Shown: positions 20,350-27,017 of the stretch, piece by piece
How positions within the stretch are numbered: the stretch's first letter is position 1
Layout: each line of letters opens with the position of its first letter
Notes under the pieces: generated by a model
What the model was told of the DNA's origin: nothing
The model's database searches: none
Seen by the model: only the letters and a program-made list of their open reading frames with translations
Program-made: the position numbers and the translations under genes
Assembly (NCBI GenBank): GCA_937902805.1
Contig: CALEMB010000152.1
Span: forward strand, 1-27,017
Direction of reading: 5' to 3'
Source of the DNA: an uncultured Bacteroidales bacterium
GTDB taxonomy: Bacteria > Bacteroidota > Bacteroidia > Bacteroidales > F082
DNA length: 27,017 bases

Positions 20350-23000
20350 TTTACAACAAATTTCACGGTCTGTCCGCCCATGGTGATGAAATACATGCCG
20401 CTGGGCAGTTTCTTGATGTCGATTTGTTGGGTTTCGGCGTTGATGTCGCCCGAAAAGACGGTTTGTCCTAACAGGTTGGTGATGCGGTAGGTTGCGGTTT
20501 GTAGAGACGCAATGCTTTGCGTCTCCATAAACAGGACATTATTAGCAGGATTAGGATACACCGCAAACGCCGCATCTTCCGTTGTTTCCTCCACGCCAGC
20601 ATGAATTTGTGCATATATAGCATCACAGTCCTCGTCGCCATTGTGGTACAGCAAGGCATCCTCCACCCAATAGCAGCGCAGGCCGTCCACAGTGTAGCTG
20701 ACGCTTCGGTTCATCAGTTTTTCGGGGAAGAAACTGGTCATGTGGCCGTAGCCCGCGACGATGTCGCCATTAAAGATGTTGCCGGCATCGCTGATATGCA
20801 GCATCTTGCGAGTTTCGCCATCATATTCAAAGATACCCACGGAGTCCACATGCACGATGATGCTCTCCGTTCCCACCTTGATTTCCCATTCGTCGTCTGC
20901 TTCAGCAGTGAGATTGTATAGTGTGGTAAATTCTTGTAATTCATTGTTCCACCAGTAGACAATACCGTTTCTTTCGAAGACGTATTCGTGTGTTACCTCG
21001 ATAGAAATGGTATCGCGGTCGTACTGCGTGTTGCTACGCACGATAACGGTGGGGCGTTCATTGTTGATGGTGGTGTCGCTTTCGGCTTTCAAATGCTGGT
21101 AGGTGACGGTGCCGTCGTCCCATTCCAGTTTGTAGTACCATTCGGCAAGTTCCAACTCCATGCCCTCCATACTGGTCTGGCCTGCATGCAAAGGATAGTC
21201 CGGAATGGTGCAATAAACCATACGATTAACGCATATCCATGAGTGGGTGAATGCTGAGAGTTCAACACTATTTCCTGGAGAAAAGTAGTTCCATCGAATA
21301 GAACATTCCACCCAACCGTAGCAATAGTGTGGTTCCGTTTCGCCACCGCTGATTTGATGGCGGAAACCAAAAACAAGATGATCAAAGGTGGTATCAACTA
21401 TGGGTTGGTTAAATACATACGGTGCTATATAAACCCAATCGCTCCAATTGGATAAAGTATCTATACGGACATCGTCATAATAGTCCAACACCCATTGCAC
21501 CCATCCGGGACCTGCTGAAGGGTTTGGAATGGTAATGTAATCAAAGCACCGAGTTGCTTCCCAATCCGAACTTAACATCAGAAAGCCAGTAGGTATTGGG
21601 GATGCTGAGTTATAAAGATTTCCATAAGTAACAAAATCGCATACGGAATCTCCATCCATATCCAAACAAAAGCCCTCCTCTTCTGGAATACCTTGAAAAA
21701 ACTGGCATGTGTCTCCTTCGAATTCGGTGTAGATGATAGGAACTTCTTCTATGAAATTGGTGAAATAGCTCCAGCCTTCAGCATTTTGATAGACTTCTGT
21801 ACATCCTATGGGAATGTGTATCGGGATATTTGGGTCACATTCATAAAAAGCAGCATTATTAAGCGTGGGTGGTGTTGTGTTTGGAGAATAGATTTCCTCG
21901 AAGTTGGTGTAAGCAAAAGCATCAAAGCCAATCTCGGTGAGTGAGGCAGGCAGTCTTAATACACCTGTGAGATGAGTATTGCTAAGTCTGTTGTTAAATG
22001 CATGGTTATCAATATTTTCCAAAGAATTTCCTAACACAAGCTCAGAAAAGTTTGTCCCTTCAAAAGCCATTAATCCAATATAGGTCACAGAATTGGGGAT
22101 AACTAAAGTTCCTGTAAAGTTTGAATAATAGAAACTCCTACCATTAATTGTGGTAATTAATGGAGGAAGAACCAGTTCTCCTGACAGGCCGCATCTAGCA
22201 AACGCCCCTCCTCCTATCTCAAACAAGGAATTTGGAAGTGTCAGAGAACCTGAAAACTGGCTCAATTCAAAAGCAGCAGCGCCAATATATTGTAACGAAT
22301 CTGAAAGGCTGAGTGTGCCTGAAAAAGAACATTCATAGAAAGCTTGGTCGTTGATAGAAGTTACAGAATTGGGGATAATCAGATTGCCGCCATCGCCAGC
22401 TCCATAAAAAGCAGAATTGCCAATGGTCTCAATGTCGTCTGGAATCGTGGTTGTCTTACATCCCAACACCAAGACTTTGCCTTCTCTTTTGATTATGGCA
22501 TTGTTTTCTGAATAGAATGTCGGATTTTCGTCATCTACCGAGATGGTTTCCAGATTGCTACAATATGCGAATGCAGTTGGGATAATCGTCCCAATGCTTC
22601 TAGGAATAATAATGGACGTAAAGCGACAACCAATAAATCCCATAGATCCAATGGACACGATGCCGTCTGATATGGTTAAAGTTCCAGTCAAATGGCAATT
22701 GAAAAAAGCATTATTGTCGATTGCGGTTACGGCGTAATCGACGTCATTGTAAGTCACGGTTGCCGGAAGTATGATTTCTCCTTGTGGTTCAGGAAACCCT
22801 TCGTAAAAATTGCCTTGAAAGAAGCTGTTTGCTTCCGAGTAAGGGTAGGTTATCTTTACAGTATGCTCTTCCTCGCTTGTAATGAGATAGTACAAGGTCT
22901 GTCCCGTCTCGCAAACAGCCGAGAAATCATAATGAAGGATTTGTGCAAATCCGTTCATGGCCAGCGCCATTAAAACTATGATTACGAATAACTTTTTCAT
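20346..23000 (-). CDS. BspA-like LRR surface protein with T9SS sorting domain (cargo 3 of 3)
   Basis: 884 residues. Signal peptide MKKLFVIIVLMALAMNGFAQ, then the module shared by all three cargo proteins (YDFSAVCETGQTLYY). A long BspA/LRR_5 array (about 60-400) has repeats such as LTLPNSLFEIGGGAFARC and LVIPNSVTYIGLMAFEG. The middle region (about 420-630) is unique, with DMDGDSVCDF, a possible calcium-binding acidic loop. Residues about 630-800 are nearly identical to cargo 2 (EWYYKLEWDDGTVTYQHLKAE...). The T9SS type A sorting domain starts VYPNPANNVLF (814) and ends MGGQTVKFVVK. A palindromic repeat (20501-20527) is translated within it as part of METQSIASLQT. Secreted by T9SS and probably surface-bound; BspA-type LRRs often bind host or microbial ligands. 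20 bp separate it from cargo 2. Confidence 0.92.
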   Translation of the reverse strand: MKKLFVIIVLMALAMNGFAQILHYDFSAVCETGQTLYYLITSEEEHTVKITYPYSEANSFFQGNFYEGFPEPQGEIILPATVTYNDVDYAVTAIDNNAFFNCHLTGTLTISDGIVSIGSMGFIGCRFTSIIIPRSIGTIIPTAFAYCSNLETISVDDENPTFYSENNAIIKREGKVLVLGCKTTTIPDDIETIGNSAFYGAGDGGNLIIPNSVTSINDQAFYECSFSGTLSLSDSLQYIGAAAFELSQFSGSLTLPNSLFEIGGGAFARCGLSGELVLPPLITTINGRSFYYSNFTGTLVIPNSVTYIGLMAFEGTNFSELVLGNSLENIDNHAFNNRLSNTHLTGVLRLPASLTEIGFDAFAYTNFEEIYSPNTTPPTLNNAAFYECDPNIPIHIPIGCTEVYQNAEGWSYFTNFIEEVPIIYTEFEGDTCQFFQGIPEEEGFCLDMDGDSVCDFVTYGNLYNSASPIPTGFLMLSSDWEATRCFDYITIPNPSAGPGWVQWVLDYYDDVRIDTLSNWSDWVYIAPYVFNQPIVDTTFDHLVFGFRHQISGGETEPHYCYGWVECSIRWNYFSPGNSVELSAFTHSWICVNRMVYCTIPDYPLHAGQTSMEGMELELAEWYYKLEWDDGTVTYQHLKAESDTTINNERPTVIVRSNTQYDRDTISIEVTHEYVFERNGIVYWWNNELQEFTTLYNLTAEADDEWEIKVGTESIIVHVDSVGIFEYDGETRKMLHISDAGNIFNGDIVAGYGHMTSFFPEKLMNRSVSYTVDGLRCYWVEDALLYHNGDEDCDAIYAQIHAGVEETTEDAAFAVYPNPANNVLFMETQSIASLQTATYRITNLLGQTVFSGDINAETQQIDIKKLPSGMYFITMGGQTVKFVVK
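20501..20527. repeat. Palindromic repeat inside the sorting domain of cargo 3
   Basis: GTAGAGACGCAATGCTTTGC followed by GTCTCCA: the AT-type core, same as 17218-17244, with one arm slightly decayed. It is in frame and encodes part of METQSIASLQT. Confidence 0.9.
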
Positions 23001-23020
23001 GGTATTAGGTTTTTAATGGT

Positions 23021-25618
23021 TTATTTCACTACAAATTTTACGGTCTGTCCACCCACGGTGATGAAATACATGCCGCTGGGCAGTTTCTTGATATCTATTT
23101 GTTGGGTTTCGGTGTTGATGCTGCCTGATAGGACGGTTTGTCCCAGCAGGTTGGTGATGCGGTAGGTTGGGCTTGGTAGAGACGCGGCGCGCCACGTCTC
23201 TACAAAGAGAACGCCATTCGTTGGGTTGGGATACACTGTCAAGGTCCCTGAGCCTGTCGAAGGGCCGTCATTATCTACGCCATGAATCTCTGAATATATG
23301 GCATCACAGTCCTCGTCGCCATTGTGGTACAGCAAGGCGTCTTCCACCCAGTAGCAGCGCAGGCCGTCCACTGTGTAGCTGGCGTTTCGGTTCATCAGTT
23401 TTTCGGGGAAGAAACTGGTCATGTGGCCGTAGCCCACGACGATGTCGCCATTAAAGATGTTGCCAGCATCGCTGATATGCAGCATCTTGCGAGTTTCGCC
23501 ATCATATTCAAAGATACCCACGGAGTCCACATGCACGATGATGCTTTCTGTTCCCACCTTGATTTCCCATTCGTCGCCAGTATCGGCATTGTAGTCATAG
23601 AGCGTGGTGAACTCTTCTAGGTCTTTGTTCCACCAGTACACTACATTGCCTTCCTCGAGGATATACTCATGAGTTACTTCGATAAATTCGTCGCGGTCGT
23701 ATTGTGTGTTGCTGCGCACGATGACGGTGGGGCGTTCGTTGTTGATGGTAGTGTCGTTTTCGGCTTTCAAATGCTGGTAAGTGACAGTGCCGTCGTCCCA
23801 TTCCAAAGTGTAGTACCATTCTGAAAGCCTAGGAAACGATTTTTCTATGGTCATGTAGTGCAGGTCAAAGACAAATTGGTTGACGCTGTAGTTGTTGTAA
23901 TAGCGCAGCGCCCTTTGCCATTCGTACAACTTCGAATCGTAGAAGATGGTTTGTCCGTTAAACACGTCTCGTACCCATTCCCCTTCGTTGTTTTTCTTGC
24001 GGAATGTCACAGTGAGTACCTGTTCGTCGTCATCAAAGTTGTATAAAATCTTTTTGGTGATGTTCCAAGCGTTGCTGTCTGCCACCCATGAGCCTGTTTG
24101 GTATTCCACGACGCGGTTTTTATCGTCGTAGACATAATGTGCGACAGCTGAGTTTACCCATGTGTAGTTGCTGAGGCTTTGTGTGATGATGCTGTCAGTC
24201 TTGTGATTAGCGGTATAGGAATAGGTCTTCAACGAACTTGCGGTCATTTCTCCAGAGGCGTTGTAGGAGTCGGTTTGGGCTGTCAAAACCTGTTGCCGTG
24301 CATTGTAATGATTTGTTGTAATATAATACAATCTGAGATTGTTGTATCCACCGGAAAAAATGGAATCGATGCGAGTTCTGTTGCCGTTTTCATAAGAATA
24401 GATATAGCGACTATAAATACCGTCATCGTCGCTGTATTCTTTTTTGATTAATTTGTGGTTGTTGTCGTAATAATAGTCGTAATACTTGTTGTCATACACA
24501 TCGCTCCAAACGTCTCTTGAGTGAATAATTTTATCGAAACTGTCGTAGTTAAAAACAAATTCCTCACTACTAGGATGATTCCCAAGACTGATGTAGATAT
24601 AGGATGGCATGTTGGGAAATTTGGTAAAAGTGTAGGTGCTAGTACATTCGTTTGGAAACCTATAATACCGTAATATTCCATCGTCGTTATAGATGAAGTC
24701 GGAAGGATACGCATTGGTAACTTCGTCAAAAACATTGAGTTTCTGGCCGATGACATGGTTGGGAAAAGCGATGGAGTCATAAGCAATCGGAGCGCTGTCA
24801 AAACAAGCAGTGAGGGTCGTGTTTTGGTCTAAAACAAAGGTGTATTCCGGTGAAAAGGAAATCATATCAATGCCATTTTTCCAATAACTGAAAACGTGTC
24901 CAGGATTTGGGATGGCTCTTACAGTGGCTGTAGAGTCTTCACAACTCTCTGGTATTGAGAGTGTTTCTACGGTTCCAAAACTTGGTATGTTGCAATAAAC
25001 ATTCAGTTCGGGAGCTCCAACATAGACTCCTTGCATATTGGTAAAACGATTCCATTGTGCATCGGATTGAAACCGTTCAAAGGAGAGGCAACTGACATAA
25101 ACGGGAATGTCGGAAGGAACACCAGAAAACAATTCAAAAGTATAGTATGACGGATTGTAATGGGGAAGGGAGATGGCGTTGCAATAAATGCACTGTAGGT
25201 GAGAGCAACTGCGAAAAGCACCAGCACCAAAAGAAGCGACAGAGGAACCGATAGTGAGCGACAAAAGACCGGTACATCCTGAAAACGCAAATTTGTGTAT
25301 TGTAGTCACAGTATTTGAAATTTCCACAGAAGTAAGTTCGTTGCAATTATAGAAAGCATAGTCCAATATGGAAACAATCGTATACGTGATACCTTCATAT
25401 TCCACGGTCTCTGGAATGATAAGGTCTCCTGACGGTTTGCTATATCCTTCCCAAAGCCATGCGGGCTGGTTTAATTTCACCTCAGAATCGCTGACGATGG
25501 AATAGTACAAAGTTTGTCCCGATTCGCAAACAGCGGAAAAGTCGTAGTATTCGTTGCTTTGGGCAGAAGCGCTTGCCGCAAATGCCAATAAAACGAAAAT
25601 TAAGAGTGTCTTTTTCAT
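23021..25618 (-). CDS. BspA-like LRR surface protein with YD-type repeats and T9SS sorting domain (cargo 2 of 3)
   Basis: 865 residues. Signal peptide MKKTLLIFVLLAFAASASAQ and the shared YDFSAVCESGQTLYY module; a short LRR_5 block (about 75-190, e.g. NTVTTIHKFAFSGCTGL); an InlB B-repeat-like segment (about 235-275, NPGHVFSYWKNGID... TLTACF); a Tyr/Asp-rich region (about 370-600) with YD/RHS-like units such as YDNNHKLIKKEYSDDDG and YVYDDKNRVVEYQTGS; the segment shared with cargo 3 (about 615-780); and a T9SS type A domain from VYPNPTNGVLF (795) to the end. Two repeat elements are translated within it: GPSTGSGT (785-792) and ETWRAASL (about 807-814). Exported by T9SS and likely surface-attached; ligand unknown. 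Cargo 1 stops 19 bp upstream. Confidence 0.92.
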   Translation of the reverse strand: MKKTLLIFVLLAFAASASAQSNEYYDFSAVCESGQTLYYSIVSDSEVKLNQPAWLWEGYSKPSGDLIIPETVEYEGITYTIVSILDYAFYNCNELTSVEISNTVTTIHKFAFSGCTGLLSLTIGSSVASFGAGAFRSCSHLQCIYCNAISLPHYNPSYYTFELFSGVPSDIPVYVSCLSFERFQSDAQWNRFTNMQGVYVGAPELNVYCNIPSFGTVETLSIPESCEDSTATVRAIPNPGHVFSYWKNGIDMISFSPEYTFVLDQNTTLTACFDSAPIAYDSIAFPNHVIGQKLNVFDEVTNAYPSDFIYNDDGILRYYRFPNECTSTYTFTKFPNMPSYIYISLGNHPSSEEFVFNYDSFDKIIHSRDVWSDVYDNKYYDYYYDNNHKLIKKEYSDDDGIYSRYIYSYENGNRTRIDSIFSGGYNNLRLYYITTNHYNARQQVLTAQTDSYNASGEMTASSLKTYSYTANHKTDSIITQSLSNYTWVNSAVAHYVYDDKNRVVEYQTGSWVADSNAWNITKKILYNFDDDEQVLTVTFRKKNNEGEWVRDVFNGQTIFYDSKLYEWQRALRYYNNYSVNQFVFDLHYMTIEKSFPRLSEWYYTLEWDDGTVTYQHLKAENDTTINNERPTVIVRSNTQYDRDEFIEVTHEYILEEGNVVYWWNKDLEEFTTLYDYNADTGDEWEIKVGTESIIVHVDSVGIFEYDGETRKMLHISDAGNIFNGDIVVGYGHMTSFFPEKLMNRNASYTVDGLRCYWVEDALLYHNGDEDCDAIYSEIHGVDNDGPSTGSGTLTVYPNPTNGVLFVETWRAASLPSPTYRITNLLGQTVLSGSINTETQQIDIKKLPSGMYFITVGGQTVKFVVK
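23176..23203. repeat. Palindromic repeat inside the sorting domain of cargo 2 (GC-rich core)
   Basis: Arms GTAGAGACG and CGTCTCTAC around CGGCGCGCCA; the reverse complement is identical to 1168-1195. It occupies the same place in the sorting domain as the AT-core copies in cargo 1 and 3 and encodes ETWRAASL. Confidence 0.93.
23243..23269. repeat. GTCGAAGGG-family repeat arm inside cargo 2
   Basis: Begins GGTCCCTGAGCCTGTCGAAG and differs at two positions from the left arm of the intergenic copy at 8341-8367. On the coding strand it reads in frame as D-GPSTGSGT, just before the sorting domain; cargo 3 has an unrelated ETTEDAAFA there. Confidence 0.88.
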
Positions 25619-25637
25619 AATATTATGTGTTTATGGT

Positions 25638-26648
25638 TTATTCTATGACAAGTTTTTTGGTTTGTTTGCCCATGGTGATGAAATACAGACCTTTGGACAA
25701 ATTTGCGATGTCGATTCGCTGTTTCTCGGCGTAGATGTGGCCTAATAGGACGGTTTGCCCCAATAGGTTAGTGATACGGTAGGTTGCGGTTTGTAGAGAC
25801 GCAATGCTTTGCGTCTCCACAAACAAGACATTATTAGCAGGATTGGGATACACCGCAAAATCGTTTGTTTCGTTTTCATTTACGGCAAGCGTTTCTTCTT
25901 CTATAAAATTGGTGAATGCGCTCCATGCCTCCGCTTGTTCGTATAAAACCTTTGAACCCACGGGGACATATACAGGGATGTCTTTAGGAACCCGGAAAAA
26001 AGTTAAAGGTTGGCATGTTGGCGGGGTGGCTCTGTCCACGACGATGGTGTCTAAACTACGACAATCGTCAAATGCATAGTTGCCAATTTCTTCAACACCC
26101 GGCCCTATGGTTAGATGAGACAGATTTATGCAGGTCTGGAAACATCTGTCACCAATTACTTTCACCGAATTAGGAATTGTAACTTTGGTTAATCTGGTAT
26201 TCCAACAAAACGCTTCGTATCCTATACTTTGTAAATTCTCTGGTAAAACCAATTCCCCTATTAAGCCATACCCCTCGAAATCAATGGTATAAAAAGCTCC
26301 CTGGCCTATTGTGGTAATGCTGTTAGGGATGACTACCGATGTGATGTTGCAATAACGAAAGGCATTGGCTCCAATTTTGGTGACAGTAAATTGGATGTCA
26401 TGGTACTGTACGGTTTCAGGGATGATTAAGTCACCACTTGGTGCTTCTGGTGCACCATAATAATATGTTTCCCATTGTTCCCAACCTGCATTGTAATACT
26501 CATAATACGTTAATGCGACTGTTTGTTCGCTTAGACTTAATACCGTGTAGTACAGTGTCTGTCCAGAAGGGCACACGGCGGAGAAATCGTAGGCAGAAGC
26601 GCTCGTTGCGAGCACCATCAGTGTAAAAATTGCGAATAACTTTTTCAT
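25638..26648 (-). CDS. BspA-like LRR surface protein with T9SS sorting domain (cargo 1 of 3, short)
   Basis: 336 residues from the ATG at 26648, which starts the signal peptide MKKLFAIFTLMVLATSASA; an in-frame ATG at 26753 would place 35 unsuitable residues before it and lies upstream of the promoter box. After the shared YDFSAVCPSGQTLYY module come about six LRR_5 units (about 85-225, e.g. SVVIPNSITTIGQGAFY, KVTIPNSVKVIGDRCFQ), a closing PVYVPVGSKVLYEQAEAWSAF motif (about 228-248), and a T9SS type A domain starting VYPNPANNVLF (266). It lacks the long middle segment of cargo 2 and 3. The sorting domain contains the palindromic repeat at 25793-25820 (ETQSIASLQ). First gene of the four-gene operon. 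Confidence 0.92.
   Translation of the reverse strand: MKKLFAIFTLMVLATSASAYDFSAVCPSGQTLYYTVLSLSEQTVALTYYEYYNAGWEQWETYYYGAPEAPSGDLIIPETVQYHDIQFTVTKIGANAFRYCNITSVVIPNSITTIGQGAFYTIDFEGYGLIGELVLPENLQSIGYEAFCWNTRLTKVTIPNSVKVIGDRCFQTCINLSHLTIGPGVEEIGNYAFDDCRSLDTIVVDRATPPTCQPLTFFRVPKDIPVYVPVGSKVLYEQAEAWSAFTNFIEEETLAVNENETNDFAVYPNPANNVLFVETQSIASLQTATYRITNLLGQTVLLGHIYAEKQRIDIANLSKGLYFITMGKQTKKLVIE
25793..25820. repeat. Palindromic repeat inside the sorting domain of cargo 1
   Basis: GTAGAGACGCAATGCTTTGC followed by GTCTCCAC, nearly the same as the copy in cargo 3. The surrounding ~85 bp are also almost identical between cargo 1 and cargo 3. Confidence 0.9.
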
Positions 26649-26690
26649 GGTTATGGATGTTTTAATTGTTGATAATACCTTTTTTACTTT

Positions 26691-26740
26691 GTTCATGAAC
26701 TTTTGCGCACATCGTTTTTGATGTTTGCAATGCAAAGGTA
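26691..26740 (-). promoter_or_regulatory. Promoter and palindromic leader of the T9SS-cargo operon
   Basis: The minus strand TACCTTTG at 26733-26740 is an exact -7 match. It overlaps an inverted repeat TTTGC-AAT-GCAAA (26724-26736); downstream in the leader lie ACATC...GATGT (26709-26724) and the perfect palindrome GTTCATGAAC (26691-26700). These are candidate operator or leader structures. The predicted leader is about 80 bases. No convincing -33 box. Confidence 0.5.
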
Positions 26741-26753
26741 GAACATTTCCCAA

Positions 26754-27017
26754 CAGGAAAAACCATTTGTCAAGCCCCTAAGAGGCCTTGTCTATCATTA
26801 TGTGAATTGGTAAAAATTTAAAAAATTGGATTTCAATTTGTTATAAAATCAAAATCCAATCGTTGTCTATGTGGTTGTCTATGTTATTGCATTTGTAGAG
26901 ACGCAAAATTTTGCGGTTTTACAGTTGGTTTTTCAACCAAAATCCAAACGCTATAGTTTACTTTTAGACTGATTTTTCACTAGAATTGGCAAAGGCGACC
27001 TGTTAGGTATGGCGAGT
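26754..27017. other. AT-rich stretch with no gene seen
   Basis: No credible reading frame on either strand. It holds one decayed palindromic repeat (26895-26922) and a short tandem TTGTCTATG-tgg-TTGTCTATG near 26862-26882. Together with the leader of the T9SS-cargo operon it makes a 369-bp gene-free end to the window. Confidence 0.7.
26895..26922. repeat. Decayed palindromic repeat, GTAGAGACG family
   Basis: GTAGAGACGCAAAATTTTGC is intact, but the other arm reads GGTTTTACA instead of GTCTCTAC. A degraded member of the family with an A/T core. Confidence 0.7.

Noticed and set aside
26703..26709. Single TTGCGCA near the T9SS-cargo promoter
   Set aside because: No second TTGCGCA at the 19-bp distance, so it does not match the double site seen at 14619 and 16708.
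26649..26753. 35-codon upstream extension of cargo 1
   Set aside because: It would precede a complete signal peptide and overlaps the probable promoter.

Overview
This window most likely comes from an uncultured member of the Bacteroidota, order Bacteroidales. Four things point there: repeated promoter matches of the Bacteroidota type (TAnnTTTG at -7, sometimes with TTTG at -33) and few purine-rich ribosome sites; three secreted proteins with type IX secretion (T9SS) C-terminal sorting domains; an S46 dipeptidyl-peptidase; and the start of a methylmalonyl-CoA mutase small subunit. S46 peptidase plus mutase suggest an anaerobe that uses peptides and makes propionate, which is an inference.

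Layout. (1) 1-1200: 5' end of mutA (minus), diverging from map (plus). (2) 1203-6809 (minus): four genes joined by 4-bp ATGA overlaps, read as LysM/transglycosylase-like protein, membrane-anchored SGNH protein, secreted SGNH protein, MBOAT O-acyltransferase. It looks like an envelope O-acetylation operon whose transglycosylase-like member has lost the catalytic Glu. (3) 6969-8713 (plus): a MATE exporter and a small protein, separated by a palindromic repeat. (4) 8879-11715 (plus): a secreted protein of unknown function and a DPP11-type dipeptidyl-peptidase, ending in a bidirectional terminator next to tRNA-Arg(CCT). (5) 11972-15987: xth (minus), a ClC-CBS anion transporter (plus), a small lipoprotein (plus) and a multi-pass membrane protein (plus). 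(6) 15979-18911 (minus): a membrane-anchored AraC-type regulator, tadA, an omega-amidase-like nitrilase and a zinc-ribbon membrane protein. (7) 19000-26648 (minus): one apparent operon of three BspA-like leucine-rich-repeat T9SS cargo proteins followed, with a 4-bp overlap, by a TPR lipoprotein with a membrane helix and a cytoplasmic LuxR-like HTH.

Three points deserve most attention. First, short palindromic repeats (GTAGAGACG...CGTCTCTAC) are scattered between genes, and the same family sits in frame at the same place in the sorting domains of all three T9SS cargo genes; a second repeat family also encodes GPSTGSGT in one of them. This resembles the protein-coding palindromic elements of Rickettsia. 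Second, the surface-protein operon ends with a translationally coupled trans-envelope regulator. Third, a 29-bp double site (TTGCGCA-N12-TTGCGCAGAA) occurs both upstream of the membrane-anchored AraC gene and upstream of the small lipoprotein gene, and is probably that regulator's operator.

No CRISPR array, insertion sequence, integrase, rRNA or prophage gene was seen.
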